Assembly (NCBI GenBank): GCA_964454015.1
Contig: CAYVQF010000015.1
Span: forward strand, 1-64,000
Source of the DNA: CAYVQF01 sp964454015
Lineage (GTDB): Bacteria; Myxococcota_A; Bradymonadia; UBA4248
DNA length: 64,000 bases
Direction: 5' to 3'
Made by a program: the position numbers and the translations under genes. The notes beneath the pieces were generated by a model. That model was not told the DNA's origin. It was given only the letters and a program-made list of their open reading frames with translations, and did not search any database. This document shows, in pieces, positions 61,169 to 64,000 of the stretch (within the stretch, counting starts at the first letter, position 1; every line of letters starts with the position of its first letter).

Positions 61169-61383
61169 GCTCCTCCTCTGGCTCGAGTCCGACGCCCCTG
61201 GGCTAGGGGCTAGGTCGTCAATGACCTCCCTATGTAAGACGGGCGCACAAAAATGCCACCGCGGCGCGCGCTTTCTTCGTAATTCATAGCCTTAGGCCGC
61301 GAAAATGCCTAGACTGCCGCCTCGGCGGAGAGGATGAACTGGAGACGCCTCCTCTCGCCCCAACGCGCCCAGTGGAGTCATGT

Positions 61384-63603
61384 ATGGACGGTACGCTTCC
61401 CGCCCCCCAGGCTCCCGCGAGCCAGCCCAAGTTTGGCACCTTTTTGGGTGTTTACACGCCGAGCGTCCTGACCATCCTCGGCCTGATCATGTACCTGCGC
61501 TTCGGCTGGGTCCTGGGCAACGTGGGCTTAGCCGTGACGCTGCTCATCGTCCTCTTGGCCAGCAGCATCACCTTCATCACCGCCCTCTCTGCCTCGGCCA
61601 TTGGCACCAACATGCGCGTCGGCGTGGGCGGTGAGTATTACATGATCTCCCGCAGCTTGGGGCTGGAGCTTGGCGGCGCCATCGGCATCCCCCTGTTCTT
61701 GTGCCGCACCTTGAGCATCACTTTCTACGCTTTTGGCTTGAGCGAGTCCATCCTGGCCTTCTGGCCCGCAGCCTGGGGGGAGATGCCGTGGTATTTGATG
61801 CAGTCGATGACGGCGGTGATCATCGTGATCATCACGGCTGTCGCGGGCAAGAGCGCTGCCGTGGCCTTGAAAGTGCAGATCCCCATCATGATCGCCGTCG
61901 GCCTCTCGATCCTGGCGCTGGCGGCAGGCGTGTTCACGACCGACTTGGCAACCCCCGAGCTCACCTCGGAGTACCGCACCGCGCCGGGTTTCTGGTACGT
62001 GTTCGCCGTCTTCTTCCCTGCCGTCACGGGATTCTCGGCGGGCATCGGCATGAGCGGTGACCTCAAAGACCCGCGCCGCTCCATCCCTCGGGGCACCCTG
62101 CTGGCCGTCCTCACGGGCACTCTGGTCTACGTGGCCATTCCCATCCTTTTGGCCTTCTCCTCCAAGACCAACCCAGAGGAGCTGGCCGAGCCTGGGATCA
62201 TCTGGATCAAAGTCGCCGTGCTGGGGGCTTGGCTCGTCTACCCCGGCGTGTGGGGGGCCCTGCTCTCTTCCGTCTTCGGCAGCATCTTGGGCGGCCCCCG
62301 GGTCTTGCAAGCCCTGGCCAAAGACGGGCTGGCCCCCCGTTTCCTCGCCAAGGTCTCCCCTACGGGTCAACCGACCATCGCCACCTGGGTCAGCGGCGGC
62401 ATCGCCCTGGTGGCGGTCGCCCTGGGCGGCCTCAACACAGTGGCCCAGTTCGTCACCATCCTCTTTCTCACGCTTTACGTCACCATCAACTTGAGTGCAG
62501 CCCTGGAGAAGCTCGTCGGCGATCCCTCCTACAGACCCACCATCAACGTGCCGTGGTACGTGTCCCTTTTGGGCACGGTTGGCGCTATCATGGTCATGTT
62601 TCTCATCAGCCCCCTGGCCTGCATCCTCGCCATTGCCCTGGAAGTCGTCCTCTTTTGGTTTCTGCGCCGCCGCGCCATGACCCGACGCTGGGGCGATGTC
62701 CGGGCTGGCTTCTGGCTCTCCCTCGCCCGCTTCTCTCTCCTCAAGCTCAAAGAGCACGGTGTCGACCCGCGCAACTGGCGCCCGCAGATCTTGCTCTTCG
62801 CTGGCGACGTCGGCAAACGCATCGGCCTGGTCCGCATGGCCAACAACTTCAACCAGCACCGCGGCGTCGTCACGGTCTGCGATCTCCTGGTCGGCGGCGA
62901 CGAGCGGGCCCACACCGCCATCCAAGCCCACCGTGACACCATCGAGGCCGCCCTCGACGCCGAAGGCATGGTCGCCTTCAGCCAGGTCAACATCGTGCGC
63001 GACTTCGAGTGGGGCGCCCTCACCATCATCCAAGCCAACGGCCTCGGCGGTTTGCGCCCCAACACGGTCATGTTTGGCTGGCCCGAGAAAGAAGAGCGCC
63101 TGGAGGCCATGTTGCGCATCATGCGCAAGGTCCACCAGCTCGGCAAAAGCACCATCATCACGCGCCTGAAGTGGGCTCATGAGCCCGGCCGCCAGAAGCG
63201 CATCGACGTCTGGTGGCGCGGCATGCAGAACAACGGCGATCTCATGCTCCTCCTCGCCCACTTGCTCAACCTCAACTTGGGGTGGACCGACGCCAAAATC
63301 TACGTCCGCTCCGTCGTCAACGACGCAGATGAGCTGGCCCAGATCACGGCCAACCTCAGAGACCTCATGCCCGCCGTCCGCATCAACGCCGAGACCGAGG
63401 TCATTCTCAAGCCCGCCGACAAAACGGTCATCCAAGTCATGCACGAAGCCAGCGCCCGAGCAGACGTGGTCTTTTTGGGCCTCTTCTGTCCCCCAGAAGG
63501 CGAAGAGGCCAGCTACGCCACGCGCCTCATCCACTTGGCCGAGGGCTTCAACACCACCATCTTCGTCCACAACGCGGGCGACTTCGCCGGCCGCCTGCTC
63601 TGA
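61384..63603 (+). CDS. SLC12-type amino acid/cation-chloride permease with cytoplasmic C-terminal domain
   Basis: The product is 739 aa from the ATG at 61384 (GGAG upstream; a GTG at 61372 is possible). The APC-fold transporter has about 12 helices: GTFLGVYTPSVLTILGLIMYLRFGWVLGNVG is the typical first helix of Na-K-Cl cotransporters, with VGGEYYMISRSLGLELGGAIGIPLFL and PAVTGFSAGIGMSGDLKDPRRSIPRGT also matching. The C-terminal 240 residues form a soluble universal-stress-like regulatory domain (QILLFAGDVGKRIGLVRMANNF, AHLLNLNLGWTDAKI). It moves Cl- with K+ or Na+, or amino acids; the exact ion is open. Stand-alone. Confidence 0.85.
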   Translation: MDGTLPAPQAPASQPKFGTFLGVYTPSVLTILGLIMYLRFGWVLGNVGLAVTLLIVLLASSITFITALSASAIGTNMRVGVGGEYYMISRSLGLELGGAIGIPLFLCRTLSITFYAFGLSESILAFWPAAWGEMPWYLMQSMTAVIIVIITAVAGKSAAVALKVQIPIMIAVGLSILALAAGVFTTDLATPELTSEYRTAPGFWYVFAVFFPAVTGFSAGIGMSGDLKDPRRSIPRGTLLAVLTGTLVYVAIPILLAFSSKTNPEELAEPGIIWIKVAVLGAWLVYPGVWGALLSSVFGSILGGPRVLQALAKDGLAPRFLAKVSPTGQPTIATWVSGGIALVAVALGGLNTVAQFVTILFLTLYVTINLSAALEKLVGDPSYRPTINVPWYVSLLGTVGAIMVMFLISPLACILAIALEVVLFWFLRRRAMTRRWGDVRAGFWLSLARFSLLKLKEHGVDPRNWRPQILLFAGDVGKRIGLVRMANNFNQHRGVVTVCDLLVGGDERAHTAIQAHRDTIEAALDAEGMVAFSQVNIVRDFEWGALTIIQANGLGGLRPNTVMFGWPEKEERLEAMLRIMRKVHQLGKSTIITRLKWAHEPGRQKRIDVWWRGMQNNGDLMLLLAHLLNLNLGWTDAKIYVRSVVNDADELAQITANLRDLMPAVRINAETEVILKPADKTVIQVMHEASARADVVFLGLFCPPEGEEASYATRLIHLAEGFNTTIFVHNAGDFAGRLL

Positions 63604-63665
63604 GGCTCCCGACCGCCTCGGCCGTGCGCCGATAGCGGTCTCGTGCAAGCACCGCCGCGAGCCAG

Positions 63666-64000
63666 CTACGGCGCGCCCGGGCCCGAGCTCTCTGGCACCT
63701 GGAACCGCACCCTCTCCACCACCTCTGCCGAAGCATGGCGACCGCGAATCTCCACCTCAAAGGCCGTCGGGTGCTCGAGGTCGAGCGCGGTCTCGAGGGC
63801 GCGCTTTTTGAACGTCAACGCAAAGTGCTCAGGCACCGCTGCGCCAGCGAGCAGCCGCTGTCGCCGCTCGGGATCGGCCTGCTCGGCGAAGCGCACCAGC
63901 AGCGCGCGATCCGCCAACAATTCCTCCGCAATCAGCGCGAGCTCGTAAGTCTTGTGGAGGGCGACCACTCCCGGCGGCAGGCACATCAGCAATTGACCCG
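63666..64000 (-). CDS. Partial CDS running off the window, unknown protein
   Basis: The last 110 or so codons of a minus-strand frame that stays open to the window edge. The visible part ends VRFQVPESSGPGAP and contains HKTYELALIAEELLADRALLVRFAEQ and ALTFKKRALETALDLEHPTAFEVEIRGR, which look like a folded, soluble protein. No family recognised. The start lies outside the window. Confidence 0.5.
   Translation of the reverse strand, partial: GQLLMCLPPGVVALHKTYELALIAEELLADRALLVRFAEQADPERRQRLLAGAAVPEHFALTFKKRALETALDLEHPTAFEVEIRGRHASAEVVERVRFQVPESSGPGAP

Noticed and set aside
61528..63648. 706-aa minus frame opposite the SLC12-type gene
   Set aside because: Composition of shadow frames; the plus-strand gene has all family motifs.
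1..64000. tRNA or rRNA genes
   Set aside because: I looked for conserved rRNA blocks and T-loop sequences and saw none; a covariance-model scan would be decisive.

Overview
The window is high-GC DNA from a Gram-negative bacterium. It has many signal-peptide lipoproteins, outer-membrane-type proteins and surface lipoproteins with Asp/Pro-rich linkers, plus a GpsA/acyltransferase pair, orphan HydF, CydDC and a tryptophanase. This mix fits a predatory or saprophytic deltaproteobacterium of the Myxococcota/Bradymonadota type; that placement is an inference from gene style and was not tested by phylogeny. The sequence is a draft: three exactly 100-base N runs (5605-5704, 14574-14673, 24676-24775) each sit inside or between repeats, so they look like scaffold gaps of unknown true length.

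Left end (0-5.4 kb): two large divergent genes with conflict-system character. One encodes a zinc-ribbon / HEPN-like / STAND-type P-loop NTPase (minus strand). The other encodes a DHH-like phosphoesterase-domain protein ending in two transmembrane helices (plus strand). This is my best candidate for a little-described defence locus. From 5.4 to 19 kb the gene content is ordinary (ABC-F ATPase, lipoproteins, a lipid-precursor run of PlsB-like acyltransferase, GpsA and a degenerate HAD-like protein, two PNPOx-fold proteins, an SDR, a beta-lactamase-fold lipoprotein), with dispersed hairpin repeats and a 44-bp tandem array between genes.

19-25 kb is repeat-rich. A family of roughly 180-bp intergenic elements surrounds a nucleotidyltransferase/HTH two-gene toxin-antitoxin-like operon, which has a clear operator, and also a P2-type cation ATPase; it ends in a 54-bp tandem array. 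25-33 kb holds a tandem pair of paralogous lipoproteins, an AraC-GyrI regulator, a tryptophanase with a hairpin plus U-run leader, a decayed AT-richer stretch, an outer-membrane protein and small proteins. 33-45 kb holds an adenine DNA methyltransferase translationally overlapped with a ClpA/C-type unfoldase, NadD, a DUF2520 protein, NamZ, an FGE-sulfatase-domain protein, an RSH-type HD protein and HydF. HydF is followed at once by cydD and cydC.

49-51 kb carries a CrtQ/CrtO-like glycosyltransferase and acyltransferase pair. 51-59 kb is a lipoprotein province (Asp-rich linkers, Cys-rich and Sel1 modules, a tandem thioredoxin-fold lipoprotein) with an M29 aminopeptidase. 59-64 kb holds a chromate transporter, an SDR, an SLC12-type cation-chloride cotransporter and the 3' part of a gene running off the window. 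I saw no rRNA, tRNA, CRISPR array or intact insertion sequence.
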